From: Phycisphaerales bacterium UBA4658
Lineage (GTDB): Bacteria; Planctomycetota; Phycisphaerae; Phycisphaerales; UBA1924
DNA length: 12,403 nt
NCBI GenBank assembly: GCA_002405485.1
Contig: DHLW01000009.1
Location: forward strand, 27,612-40,014
Direction: 5' to 3'
Shown piece after piece: positions 1-7,366 of the stretch. The notes beneath the pieces were generated by a model. That model was given only the letters and a program-made list of their open reading frames with translations. It searched no databases and was not told the DNA's origin. The number at the start of each line of letters is the position of its first letter. Position 1 is the first letter of the stretch. A program made the translations under genes and the position numbers.

Positions 1-290
<290 letters not shown>

Positions 291-338
291 TCAGACCCCG
301 GCTCGCCGCCCCTTCTTGTACGCCGAACCCACCCGCAC

Positions 339-725
339 TCAGGCCGCCGCGCGATACCGCCCGGTCGCGAACTGCCGCAGCAGCCGCTCCCGATCTCCGG
401 CGCGGGCAAAGTGGGTGAACACCGCGGCCATCTTGTACGGGCCCGGCACGTCCTCGTCCTCGATCCACACCACGTTCGCGAACACGAACACGCTCCGCCC
501 GGGACCGATGTCCCTGGCATCCAGGTTCGGGAGCGTGATCTGCATCGCGATCTTCGTCCCGGGCGGCACAGGACGCTCCGCCTCGAATCGAATCCCGCCC
601 TCCGAGATGTCGTACGCATGCCCCTCGTTCTCGAACACCTCGCTCTCGAGCTGCCGCACCGCCACTGGCGTGTACATCGGCTCGAGCTGGAATCGTGCGA
701 ATCGGCGACGATCGGATGCGTTCAT
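339..725 (-). CDS. Small PilZ-domain protein, predicted c-di-GMP receptor
   Basis: A 128-residue single-domain protein. It carries both halves of the PilZ c-di-GMP binding signature: an Arg-rich start (RRRFAR, residues 6-11, satisfying RxxxR with R7 and R11) and D39-I-S41-E-G-G44, satisfying [D/N]xSxxG. Beta-strand-like segments follow, including VFVFANVVWIED at about 79-90. No membrane segment, signal peptide or output domain is seen, so it probably acts by binding a partner. The start at 725 was chosen because the binding motif begins just after it, as in most PilZ proteins. A GGAG lies 13 nt upstream, a rather long spacing. The frame stays open to an ATG at 854, but that extension is Arg/Ala-rich and looks non-coding. 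It lies between the GNAT gene and obg on the same strand. Confidence 0.85.
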   Translation of the reverse strand: MNASDRRRFARFQLEPMYTPVAVRQLESEVFENEGHAYDISEGGIRFEAERPVPPGTKIAMQITLPNLDARDIGPGRSVFVFANVVWIEDEDVPGPYKMAAVFTHFARAGDRERLLRQFATGRYRAAA

Positions 726-924
726 GCCCACGGCCAATCTCCGGGTTGCCGCACGCTCTCGCGACGCTCTAGCCCAACGTCGCGCACGCGCTGCCCGTCG
801 ATATCGACCGTCAGCACCCTCGCAATCACAGCATCCGTCTTTTCTCGGAATCACACCCGCGCAACAGTTGCCGATGCACCGCCCCTGGCACCCAAACGGG
901 GGTCAAGTCTCCCGTCCACGCCGA

Positions 925-1413
925 TCACTCCCCAGTCGCCGGCGCGTGAAACACCATCCGCCGATGCGGCACGCCCGCCTCCAGAAACACATCGCTGTCA
1001 TACGCCCACCCCAGCGACTCGTAGAACCCAAACGCCGTGTCCCGCGCGTGGCAGAACAACCCCCGAAGGCCCAGTTCCCCAAACGCCCGACGCTCCACCG
1101 CCACGACCAGCTTGGTCCCGATCCCCTCGCCCTGGCGCTGTCGATCCACCGCCATCTGCATGAGCTTGCCCATCCCCGTCTCCGGCCCGCCCGGGCCCTG
1201 ATTCGGCAGCAGCAACGCCGTGCCCACCACCCGCGGTCCGCTGGGATGATCAAACACCGCGACAAAGTGCTCAAAGCGCTCTTCGACGCCCGGGAACATC
1301 GCCTTGAACTTCGCCAGGTCCAGCCCGATGGGCTTGAGCAACTCCGATTCGCGCACCGCCACGGACTGGGCGTACAGCGGGTCGCCGATCGTGATGCGCC
1401 GGACCGTGATCAT
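925..1413 (-). CDS. GNAT family N-acetyltransferase
   Basis: A 162-residue protein with the GNAT fold. Motif A is clear at about residues 84-103: LMQMAVD, then Q94-G-E-G97-I-G99, the QxxGxG acetyl-CoA pyrophosphate loop, followed by a helix. Motif B is seen at about 119-136, with AFGFYESLGW, the usual alpha4/beta7 ending. It should transfer an acetyl group from acetyl-CoA to an amine in the cytoplasm; the substrate cannot be told. The ATG at 1413 was chosen because the fold starts at once (MITVRRITIGD) and the open frame upstream is compositionally unlike protein. There is no Shine-Dalgarno sequence; TATGCT sits 9 nt upstream. It diverges from the zinc-ribbon gene and lies 199 bp upstream of the PilZ gene. 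Confidence 0.85.
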   Translation of the reverse strand: MITVRRITIGDPLYAQSVAVRESELLKPIGLDLAKFKAMFPGVEERFEHFVAVFDHPSGPRVVGTALLLPNQGPGGPETGMGKLMQMAVDRQRQGEGIGTKLVVAVERRAFGELGLRGLFCHARDTAFGFYESLGWAYDSDVFLEAGVPHRRMVFHAPATGE

Positions 1414-1422
1414 CGGGTCGAG

Positions 1423-1428
1423 AGCATA
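1423..1428 (-). promoter_or_regulatory. Putative -10 hexamer TATGCT for the GNAT gene
   Basis: Minus-strand TATGCT ends 9 nt before the GNAT ATG, implying a leader of about 0-3 nt. No Shine-Dalgarno and no recognisable -35 are present. Inferred from position and from similar elements elsewhere in the window. Confidence 0.4.
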
Positions 1429-1527
1429 TCGGCGCGCCCGCACGCCTGCTTGTGCCCACGCCCACCTCGCACCGGATTCCCCCGGCAACCGCCCCGGTCC
1501 GCGCTCCTCCGCCCGCTGACGCCAGAA

Positions 1528-1533
1528 TACGGT
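1528..1533 (+). promoter_or_regulatory. Putative -10 hexamer TACGGT for the zinc-ribbon membrane gene
   Basis: TACGGT fits TANNNT and ends 5 nt before the GTG at 1539, which lacks a Shine-Dalgarno sequence. If real, it fixes 1539 rather than 1452 as the start and makes the transcript leaderless. Only one base beyond the TANNNT frame agrees with TATAAT, so confidence is low. Confidence 0.35.
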
Positions 1534-1538
1534 TCTCC

Positions 1539-2306
1539 GTGCCCGCCCCGATCGCACCTCCCGCAATCGACGCCCTGCTCTGTGAACGCTGCGGCTATGT
1601 CCTGGACGGACTGGACCTTGGCGCATCCTGCCCCGAGTGCGGCCTGCCCATGGACCAGAGCACCCCGGACCGCAGACCTGGAAGCCCCTGGCAACAGGCC
1701 CCGGGCATCCGCTCATTCCTCAAGACCCTCTGGCTGCTGCACGTCGCCCCCCGCCGGCTCATGCGCTCCATCCGCGTTGATCCTCTTGAGGATCGTCGCC
1801 TGCTCGTTGTCGGCGTGCTCCTGGCCGCCTTCGTCGTGGTTGTGCCGATCCCGTTCATCTCGCTCATGACCGAGCGCCGCGTGTCGGGCGGGGCCGTCGC
1901 AGAACTGGCGATCACGCTGCTCGGCGCCTTCTGGCTCGCCGCCGCTCTGCTCATGCTGCTGAGCTGGATCGAGCGCCGGGGGGTCGTCTTCTTCTCTCGC
2001 AGTCGGGGGTGGCGGGTGCCCGTGCCCCTGGCCCGCTCCATCATTGCTCATGCCGCGGTCTCCTGGTTCTGGGCCTGGCTTGGGATGTACCTCAGCATGT
2101 CCATCGGGGTCCCGTTCATGAGCGCGCTGTCGCGTCTGGCCGCCGGGACGTTCTTCGAGTTGCTCCTGATCCCCGCGCCGGTCATTGTCGGATTTGTTCT
2201 GGGAATGCTCGTCTTCGAGTTCCTCGTCTACCTCGGCGTGCGCGAGTGCCGATTCGCCAACGCGGGCACGGTTCCCGCCACTCCCCCCGTCGCCCACGTC
2301 CCCTAG
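1539..2306 (+). CDS. Zinc-ribbon membrane protein, four predicted TM segments
   Basis: A 255-residue protein of unknown function. The N-terminus holds a zinc ribbon: C15-E-R-C18-G-Y and C31-P-E-C34-G, with 12 residues between the pairs. Four hydrophobic stretches follow, at about 88-110, 119-144, 167-195 and 204-234. The hydrophilic ribbon is therefore probably cytoplasmic and attached to a four-helix membrane part. Proteins with a CxxCGY...CPECG ribbon at the N-terminus of a membrane protein are, to my knowledge, common in Phycisphaerae and mostly uncharacterised. GTG at 1539 is preferred over GTG at 1452 because the extra 29 residues are Pro/Ala-rich and the ribbon starts soon after 1539. 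The MFS gene follows after 82 bp on the same strand, so the two may be co-transcribed. Confidence 0.75.
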   Translation: MPAPIAPPAIDALLCERCGYVLDGLDLGASCPECGLPMDQSTPDRRPGSPWQQAPGIRSFLKTLWLLHVAPRRLMRSIRVDPLEDRRLLVVGVLLAAFVVVVPIPFISLMTERRVSGGAVAELAITLLGAFWLAAALLMLLSWIERRGVVFFSRSRGWRVPVPLARSIIAHAAVSWFWAWLGMYLSMSIGVPFMSALSRLAAGTFFELLLIPAPVIVGFVLGMLVFEFLVYLGVRECRFANAGTVPATPPVAHVP

Positions 2307-2377
2307 CATCGACCTCGAAAACCCGCCCTTCTGGCCCGCTCGCGGAGCATGCCGCTCCCGTCGGGCCCGACTCGAAT

Positions 2378-2381
2378 GGAG
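2378..2381 (+). promoter_or_regulatory. Shine-Dalgarno GGAG that decides the MFS start
   Basis: GGAG lies 7 nt before the GTG at 2389. It supports this GTG over the open frame further upstream, which overlaps the zinc-ribbon gene in another frame and includes a low-complexity Ser run. Confidence 0.6.
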
Positions 2382-2388
2382 TCGTGTC

Positions 2389-3885
2389 GTGTCCGCCCAT
2401 CAGTCGCCCCCGTCCAGAGCCGACGAGCTCGACGGGTCGACCCCCTTGCCAACAGCCCACCCCGGGTCAACCACGGGCGATCCCGCCGTCCCTGAGTCCG
2501 CGCACTCGCGCTGGGGCGTGCTTCGGCACACCCACTATCGCAACGTGCTGTGCGCCCAGTTCGTTTCCAACACCGGCGCATGGATGGAGATGTTCGCCAT
2601 CCAGATGTTCATCGCCCAGATCTCGGGCCGCCTGGACGATCAGGGCATTCTCGGCGCATGCCAGCAGATCCCCATCTTTCTACTGGGAATCCTGGGGGGC
2701 GTCACCGCCGACCGGGTCAACCAGCGCACCCTGCTGGTCATCACCCAGTTCCTCGCCGGACTTGTCGCCGTCGGGGTGGCCGTCGTCGCCATGATGTCGT
2801 TCGAGAATCCCCGCACGCCCATCCATCTGCTCTGGGCCCTCGGAGCCGTGCACGGCGCGGTCATGGCCTTCAACTTTCCCGCGTGGCAGGTCCTCACCCC
2901 CCGGCTGATCCCCAAGGCCGAGCTCACCGCCGCCATCACACTCAACGGCATCCAGTTCAACATGGCCCGGGTGCTCGGGCCCGTGGGCGCCGGGTACCTG
3001 CTCGCGATTCTCGGTTCACACGGCACGCCCCTGGTCCTCTGGTTCAACGCCATCACGTTCCTGCTCATGGCCGGCGTTGTCATGACCACCCCCGACGCAC
3101 CCGTCAAGGACCCGCCCCGCCACGACCTGCGCAAGCAGATCACCGAGGCCGTCAGCTTCCTTCTCACCAATCGCGGGCCACGGGCCGTGCTCTTTGCCCA
3201 GGTCATGCTCAGTCTCCTCGCCGCTCCCCTCGTGCGACTGCTCGCCAACTTCGTCATCGACGTCTATGAGCTTGCCAAGGAGCCCGCCAAGGCCGTCGGC
3301 GGCAACCTGCTGGCCATCCAGGGTCTGGGCGCCGTCGTCGGCGGACTCGCGCTGCGATTCGTCCCCAAGTGGTACCCCAAGCACCACTTCATCCCGCTCG
3401 CCGTCTTCGGACTGGGACTCACCATCACGCTCTTTGGACTCACCGACCGCACCGTGCTCGGCTACTTCGCCATGGGCGCCTGCGGGTGGTTCTGGATCTG
3501 GGCCTTCAACCAGTCCTGGGCCGCGCTCCAGGTCCTCGTCCCCGACAACATCCGCGGCCGAGCCATGAGCATCGCCACGGTGCTCGCCTTCGGCGCCACG
3601 GCGGTCGGGGTCTACGTCGCCGGCGAGACCGGCGCCACGCTCCGCGATCAGCAGGTGCTCACCGCCCGAGAAGCCACGCGACTCAGCGTGCTCATGCTGA
3701 GTATCCCGCTCATGCTCGCGGGTATCGCCATGATGATCTGGCGCGTCCCCGAGGTCGACAATCTCCCGCGGAAGCGCGGCCTGAGCCGCACCAGCCGAAG
3801 TCTGGTCGAGGCCGTCACCGCCAGTGAGCACCGCCCGTCACGCCGACGCTCAGACCCCGATGAGCCCGGCCCCCAACCCATCTGA
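2389..3885 (+). CDS. Major facilitator superfamily exporter (MFS_3/EntS-like)
   Basis: A 498-residue transporter, long mainly because of a hydrophilic Pro/Ser-rich N-terminus of about 48 residues and a charged C-terminal tail of about 45. The membrane part starts near RNVLCAQFVSNTGAWMEMFA (51-70). The motif-A-like loop after the second helix reads G103-G-V-T-A-D-R109-V-N-Q-R113. Further marks of the MFS_3 branch are NMARVLGPVGAGYLL (191-205) and VPDNIRGRAMSI (384-395). This branch includes the enterobactin exporter EntS and many drug or metabolite exporters that work by proton antiport in the inner membrane. The substrate cannot be told, and no siderophore biosynthesis gene is nearby. It follows the zinc-ribbon membrane gene and ends 26 bp from the convergent PilZ gene. 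GTG start supported by a GGAG. Confidence 0.88.
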   Translation: MSAHQSPPSRADELDGSTPLPTAHPGSTTGDPAVPESAHSRWGVLRHTHYRNVLCAQFVSNTGAWMEMFAIQMFIAQISGRLDDQGILGACQQIPIFLLGILGGVTADRVNQRTLLVITQFLAGLVAVGVAVVAMMSFENPRTPIHLLWALGAVHGAVMAFNFPAWQVLTPRLIPKAELTAAITLNGIQFNMARVLGPVGAGYLLAILGSHGTPLVLWFNAITFLLMAGVVMTTPDAPVKDPPRHDLRKQITEAVSFLLTNRGPRAVLFAQVMLSLLAAPLVRLLANFVIDVYELAKEPAKAVGGNLLAIQGLGAVVGGLALRFVPKWYPKHHFIPLAVFGLGLTITLFGLTDRTVLGYFAMGACGWFWIWAFNQSWAALQVLVPDNIRGRAMSIATVLAFGATAVGVYVAGETGATLRDQQVLTAREATRLSVLMLSIPLMLAGIAMMIWRVPEVDNLPRKRGLSRTSRSLVEAVTASEHRPSRRRSDPDEPGPQPI

Positions 3886-3911
3886 CGCCCCCTCCCCGCG
3901 GCTCCGACGGC

Positions 3912-4538
3912 TCATGCCGCTTTTGCCGCGGGAGCACTCTGGGCCGCCTGCGGACCGGCTGACGCATGTTCTGAGATCGTGGCGACCTTCTTCCGGATCA
4001 CGTCCTCAGATGCTTTCTCGCGAGCCAGCTTTGAGAGCTCGTCGCTTTGCAGGGCCAGCCGCATCCACCAATCCGGGGAGACGTCCGCCGGGCTTGCCCC
4101 GGGCGACGGAGCCGACGCCGCGGCACTCTCACCAAGCAGCATCTCCGGTTCGATCTCGAACTCGAGCTTGACCCCGACGGTGTGCACGCTCCCGGAGACG
4201 TGCGCACACATCATGACATCGCCCTTGATCGAGAACGGCTGATGATCGAAGGTCTTGCCGGTGAAGGTGCACTTGGTTCCCGGGTAGATGTAGGCCCGGT
4301 GAAAGAACCCGATCCCGCTCTTGGAGATATCCCACGGATAAATCCGGAAATGTGCCGAGGAACCGCCCGGGAAGTCCATCGTGCACAGCAGCGCGATCCC
4401 GCCTTCCACGACCAATCGGGCGTGCCTGCGTCGCTCGGCGACCCCGATCTTCTTGAGTTGCTCGATGAGCAGCATGCGTTCCCGCTCGCTGAGACGCATC
4501 CCCTCGATGTAGTGGGCTTCTGACATGCCGTGCGCCAT
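3912..4538 (-). CDS. PilZ-domain protein with C-terminal helical tail
   Basis: A 208-residue protein. The PilZ signature is complete: R36-R-R-H-A-R41 (RxxxR with R37 and R41) and D70-I-S72-K-S-G75 ([D/N]xSxxG), with a late beta strand VGVKLEFE at about 121-128. A short helix (LSERERMLLIEQLKKIG, about 16-32) precedes the domain. A disordered Ala/Ser/Pro stretch (139-154) leads to a probable amphipathic helix pair, WWMRLALQSDELSKL and ASEDVIRKKVATISEHA, then an Ala-rich end. It should bind c-di-GMP in the cytoplasm, with the tail a candidate partner-binding element; the output is unknown. The ATG at 4538 is chosen over 4562 and 4526 because GGAGGG lies just before it. It diverges from ispG across 265 bp. 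Confidence 0.87.
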   Translation of the reverse strand: MAHGMSEAHYIEGMRLSERERMLLIEQLKKIGVAERRRHARLVVEGGIALLCTMDFPGGSSAHFRIYPWDISKSGIGFFHRAYIYPGTKCTFTGKTFDHQPFSIKGDVMMCAHVSGSVHTVGVKLEFEIEPEMLLGESAAASAPSPGASPADVSPDWWMRLALQSDELSKLAREKASEDVIRKKVATISEHASAGPQAAQSAPAAKAA

Positions 4539-4542
4539 GCAA

Positions 4543-4548
4543 CCCTCC
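4543..4548 (-). promoter_or_regulatory. Strong Shine-Dalgarno GGAGGG for the second PilZ gene
   Basis: Minus-strand GGAGGG with 4 nt to the ATG at 4538. It selects this ATG over the in-frame ATGs at 4562 and 4526. Unlike the SD-less genes here, no TANNNT hexamer lies 5-9 nt before the start, so the mRNA should have a real leader. Confidence 0.75.
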
Positions 4549-4789
4549 AGTCTGATCTTCAATCCGGCTATCGACTCAGTGCGTAGGCGACGAGCTTTGA
4601 AGTGATCTGCCGACGCCAGTTCATCAGCCGTTCACATGAAGATTCACATTCTTCTGACCCGTTTCGCGCACCGGCACATCACGCCCGGGTTCACCAGCTT
4701 GACCAGACGTTTCGGCTGGGGCGGCTGCCGCGGATCGTTCCCGTCTGAGAGCAAAGCTCGGCCGCATAACCGCACCCGCCCGGCCTTCC

Positions 4790-4795
4790 TATCCT
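4790..4795 (+). promoter_or_regulatory. Putative -10 hexamer TATCCT for ispG
   Basis: TATCCT matches TATAAT at four of six positions and ends 8 nt before the ispG ATG, which has no Shine-Dalgarno sequence (the leader is CT-rich). This fits a leader of 0-2 nt. No -35 is recognisable. Inferred. Confidence 0.4.
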
Positions 4796-4803
4796 CCCCA
4801 GAC

Positions 4804-6108
4804 ATGACTCCCAGACGACCCACCAGGCAGATCCGCATCGGTGACGCGAGAACCGGTATTGTGCTCGTTGGCGGCGGACTTCCCAACCGCGACGGCACCC
4901 CCACCACCCCCGCCCCGGTCTCGGTACAGACGATGACCGCCGGGTACACCCACGATGTCCAGGCCTGCGTTGCCGAGATCAACAAGCTCGCCGCGGCGGG
5001 GGCGGACGTCGTCCGCGTTGCCGTCCCGGAGAAGAAGGATACCGACGCCCTCAAGGAGATCCTCCCCCAGGTTCGGGTCCCGATCGTTGCCGACGTCCAC
5101 TTTCACTTTCAGCGGGCCCTGGAAGCGGTGGAAGCGGGCGTGCACAAGATCCGTCTGAACCCCGGCAACATCAACGACCGGGCCCAGGTGATCGACGTGA
5201 TCCAGGCCTGCAAGGCCAGGGGGCTCCCCATCCGCGTGGGCGTGAACGAGGGGTCGATCATCGAGCGGCGCGACAAGCAGAAGCGCATGAAGGAACTCGG
5301 GCAGGTCTTCAGCGATCACAAGCACGGCTATCTGCTGGCGATCATGATCACCAAGCTCGAGGAGTATCTCGACATCTTCTATGAGCAGGACTTCTACGAC
5401 ATCGCCATCAGCGCCAAGAGCATGGACGCGACGATCGTCATCGACGCGTACACGGAGATCTCCAAGCGGTTCGATCACCCGCTGCACCTGGGCGTGACGC
5501 ACGCTGGGCCCAAGGAGACCGGATGCATCCGCTCCGTCGCCGCGCTCAGCGCCCTGCTGTGCAACGGCATCGGCGACACGGTGCGCATCAGCTACGCCAA
5601 CGACCCGATCTACGAGGTTCAGGACGGGCTTGAGCTCATGTACTCCCTCGGCTTGCGGACGCGCAAGGGCGTGGACCTCATCGCCTGCCCCACCTGCGGC
5701 CGCATCCAGGTCGATCTGTTCACGCTCGTGCAGGACGTCCGCAAGCAACTCGAATCCATCGAGCTGCCCATCAAGGTCGCGGTCATGGGCTGCATCGTGA
5801 ACGGGCCGGGCGAGGCCGAGGGCGCCGATGTCGCCGTCTTCGCCGGCGATCGTCGCGGCATCATCTACGTGCAGGGCGAGAAGGTCGCCAACGTCCCCGA
5901 AGAGCAGATCCTCGAGCGGCTCATGACCGAATGCCGGGAGTTCGAGGCCAAGGTCAAGCGCGGCGAAGCCAAGCTGGGCGAGAAGAAAGTCGACATCATC
6001 CCCCCGGACCCGATCGGCGAACTGGGCTCGGGTTTCGAGAAGATCGCCGCGGGCAACGTCGAGAAACGGGGCGACGCCGCCGTCGCCCTCACCGTCGGAC
6101 GATCCTGA
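4804..6108 (+). CDS. ispG: 4-hydroxy-3-methylbut-2-enyl-diphosphate synthase (IspG/GcpE)
   Basis: A 434-residue enzyme of the non-mevalonate (MEP) isoprenoid pathway. It converts 2-C-methyl-D-erythritol 2,4-cyclodiphosphate to HMBPP with a [4Fe-4S] cluster and external electrons, in the cytoplasm. All cluster ligands are present: C295-P-T-C298, C330 in GCIVNGPGE and E337. The spacing (3, 32 and 7 residues) equals that of E. coli C270, C273, C305 and E312. The TIM-barrel part includes SVQTMTAG (40-47), VPIVADVHFHF (92-102) and KIRLNPGNIN (115-124). The long insertion seen in plant and some bacterial IspG proteins is absent. The C-terminus runs about 60 residues beyond the usual end as a charged tail. 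It starts 265 bp from a divergent PilZ gene and is probably monocistronic. Confidence 0.96.
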   Translation: MTPRRPTRQIRIGDARTGIVLVGGGLPNRDGTPTTPAPVSVQTMTAGYTHDVQACVAEINKLAAAGADVVRVAVPEKKDTDALKEILPQVRVPIVADVHFHFQRALEAVEAGVHKIRLNPGNINDRAQVIDVIQACKARGLPIRVGVNEGSIIERRDKQKRMKELGQVFSDHKHGYLLAIMITKLEEYLDIFYEQDFYDIAISAKSMDATIVIDAYTEISKRFDHPLHLGVTHAGPKETGCIRSVAALSALLCNGIGDTVRISYANDPIYEVQDGLELMYSLGLRTRKGVDLIACPTCGRIQVDLFTLVQDVRKQLESIELPIKVAVMGCIVNGPGEAEGADVAVFAGDRRGIIYVQGEKVANVPEEQILERLMTECREFEAKVKRGEAKLGEKKVDIIPPDPIGELGSGFEKIAAGNVEKRGDAAVALTVGRS

Positions 6109-6180
6109 GCCGACCGCGCCCGGCACGCCGGCAAGCGTTCGGCAATCTGTGCAGGTGACGATCGCGACGAGCCGGCGGGG

Positions 6181-7182
6181 TCACTCGCCCGCCGCGCCCT
6201 GGCGATTGTCCGACGTCGGCTTCTTGTCCAGAGACTTGTTGAGACGGAGCTTGAACTCCCGCTTGACCCACTTGTAGAAGTGAATGGGCGGGCCGTCGGG
6301 CTCGCTCACGTTCTCGACCCAGCCGCGTCCGCGATTGACACGCCTGGTCTTCATCGGCTGGTCGTGCACGACCTTCGGGATCTCATACTCGATGAGCGGG
6401 CGGTCATTCTTCACGAGATACTCCGCAAGCTGCTGCGGCGTGGGGGTTCGCCCGACCACCTGATACACCTTCAGCGGCGGATGCTTGCCCTCCTCCGCCG
6501 GTGCGGACGGCGCGAGCAGGATGGTCTCTTCGAGCCGCCGCGGCACGGCGAAGTTCTGCGACATCCCCGCGATGTAGACGTCGGTGAACGAGCCGAAGGA
6601 GACCACCAGCCCGTCGCGATGCACCCGGCCAGTGTTCAGCCAGACCAGGGGATCCGACGCGCCCGTCGGGGACGACGAGAAGCCCGACATGTCCCGGGCC
6701 GGCCCGAACACATAGCAGTGCTGGCGATACTCGACCCAGTTCGGGAGCTTCTCATACTTGACGCGCTGATTGCCCGGCTTGGGCGGCTCCACGTCCGTCT
6801 CTCGAAGCGCACCAAGGGCCTCGAGCATCTCCTCCCGACGCACACGCTTCTCATCGTCTCGAAGCTCGATCGCCCGGATCAGACGAAACGCGTTCAGGCA
6901 CGTCCCATCGTCCAGTCGCACATAGTACTTCGCGGCCCGGTCGACGCGCCGGCGGTGATCGTCCGTGAGCTGCTCATAGATCGAGTATTCGCTCTGCGCC
7001 GGGTCGCCCTGCTGGCCCGCCGGGGACGACGCCCGTGACGCAGACTCGCCCGCCACTCCCCCGGGCCGGACAACCGGAGCTTGGTCGGCCTGCCGAGCTC
7101 GTGCAATGCCGGGGACGATCGCTCCCAACATCAGACCGAGCATTGCACCGAGCATCACCGATCGCACCGGCCCACGCGTCAT
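6181..7182 (-). CDS. Secreted protein of unknown function
   Basis: A 333-residue protein I do not recognise. The N-terminus is a typical Sec signal: basic MTRGPVR, a hydrophobic core VMLGAMLGLMLGAIVPG (9-25), and a likely signal peptidase I site near ARA-RQ (27-31). The mature part starts with a low-complexity Gln/Pro/Gly/Ser linker (about 31-65). Next comes a region rich in Arg/Glu helices (DDHRRRVDRAAKYYVRL to LEALGALRETD, 74-130), then beta-like segments with many aromatic residues. There are only two mature cysteines (C95, C156), so one disulfide is possible. The C-terminus is basic (FYKWVKREFKLRLNK). The start is fixed by AAGGAGG 5 nt upstream. It is convergent with ispG and divergent from the two-component operon, which could control it. 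Confidence 0.75.
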   Translation of the reverse strand: MTRGPVRSVMLGAMLGLMLGAIVPGIARARQADQAPVVRPGGVAGESASRASSPAGQQGDPAQSEYSIYEQLTDDHRRRVDRAAKYYVRLDDGTCLNAFRLIRAIELRDDEKRVRREEMLEALGALRETDVEPPKPGNQRVKYEKLPNWVEYRQHCYVFGPARDMSGFSSSPTGASDPLVWLNTGRVHRDGLVVSFGSFTDVYIAGMSQNFAVPRRLEETILLAPSAPAEEGKHPPLKVYQVVGRTPTPQQLAEYLVKNDRPLIEYEIPKVVHDQPMKTRRVNRGRGWVENVSEPDGPPIHFYKWVKREFKLRLNKSLDKKPTSDNRQGAAGE

Positions 7183-7366
7183 GGTCGCCTCCTTCGCGCC
7201 TCTTGCCCGCCCCGAAAGGCCCCGCCCCGACGAGCAGGGTCCGGTGGAGCGTAACTTCCCCGGGTGATCTCTCGCAAGTCCGATCGGTCCGAGAATGCGT
7301 GCATGTTGCGTGGACGCCACATGCCGCTGCAGGACAGCACCCCGAAGGTCGATCTGGCCTGGGTCC
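7183..7366. promoter_or_regulatory. Divergent intergenic region, secreted protein / two-component operon
   Basis: These 184 bp must contain the start signals for both directions. Two short palindromes could be operators: CCGATCGG at 7280-7287 and GTGG-ACG-CCAC at 7310-7320. A weak minus-strand pair, TTGCGA and TTACGC separated by 17 nt, could drive the secreted gene. I searched by eye for a sigma-54 -24/-12 element (GG-N10-GC) on both strands and found none that fits; the closest has GG and GC 9 nt apart. Confidence 0.35.
7188..7194 (-). promoter_or_regulatory. Strong Shine-Dalgarno AAGGAGG for the secreted protein gene
   Basis: Minus-strand AAGGAGG with a 5-nt spacer to the ATG at 7182. It decides the start within a frame that stays open to 7821, and it also places the start right at the signal peptide. 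Confidence 0.85.

Larger units (their letters stand above)
4539..4803. other. Divergent intergenic region, second PilZ gene / ispG
   Basis: This 265-bp stretch, the longest non-coding stretch in the window, should hold promoters for both genes. The ispG frame is open through part of it to an ATG at 4636, but those residues are not IspG-like and the family N-terminus fits 4804. A TTGACC at 4699-4704 resembles a -35 but has no -10 at the right distance. The Shine-Dalgarno sequence at 4543-4548 and the TATCCT at 4790-4795 are described separately. I see no RNA gene, riboswitch or repeat. Confidence 0.6.

Noticed and set aside
4699..4704. TTGACC as a -35 for ispG
   Set aside because: No -10-like hexamer lies 15-19 nt downstream; the TATCCT near the start codon is too far away to pair with it.
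4789..6126. 445-codon open frame antisense to ispG
   Set aside because: It mirrors the codon structure of ispG and has no domain; IspG itself is certain.
6109..6180. Possible bidirectional terminator between ispG and the secreted protein gene
   Set aside because: Only 4-bp GC stems (CCGG-CACG-CCGG; GCCG...CGGC) are seen and no T-rich tail on either strand.
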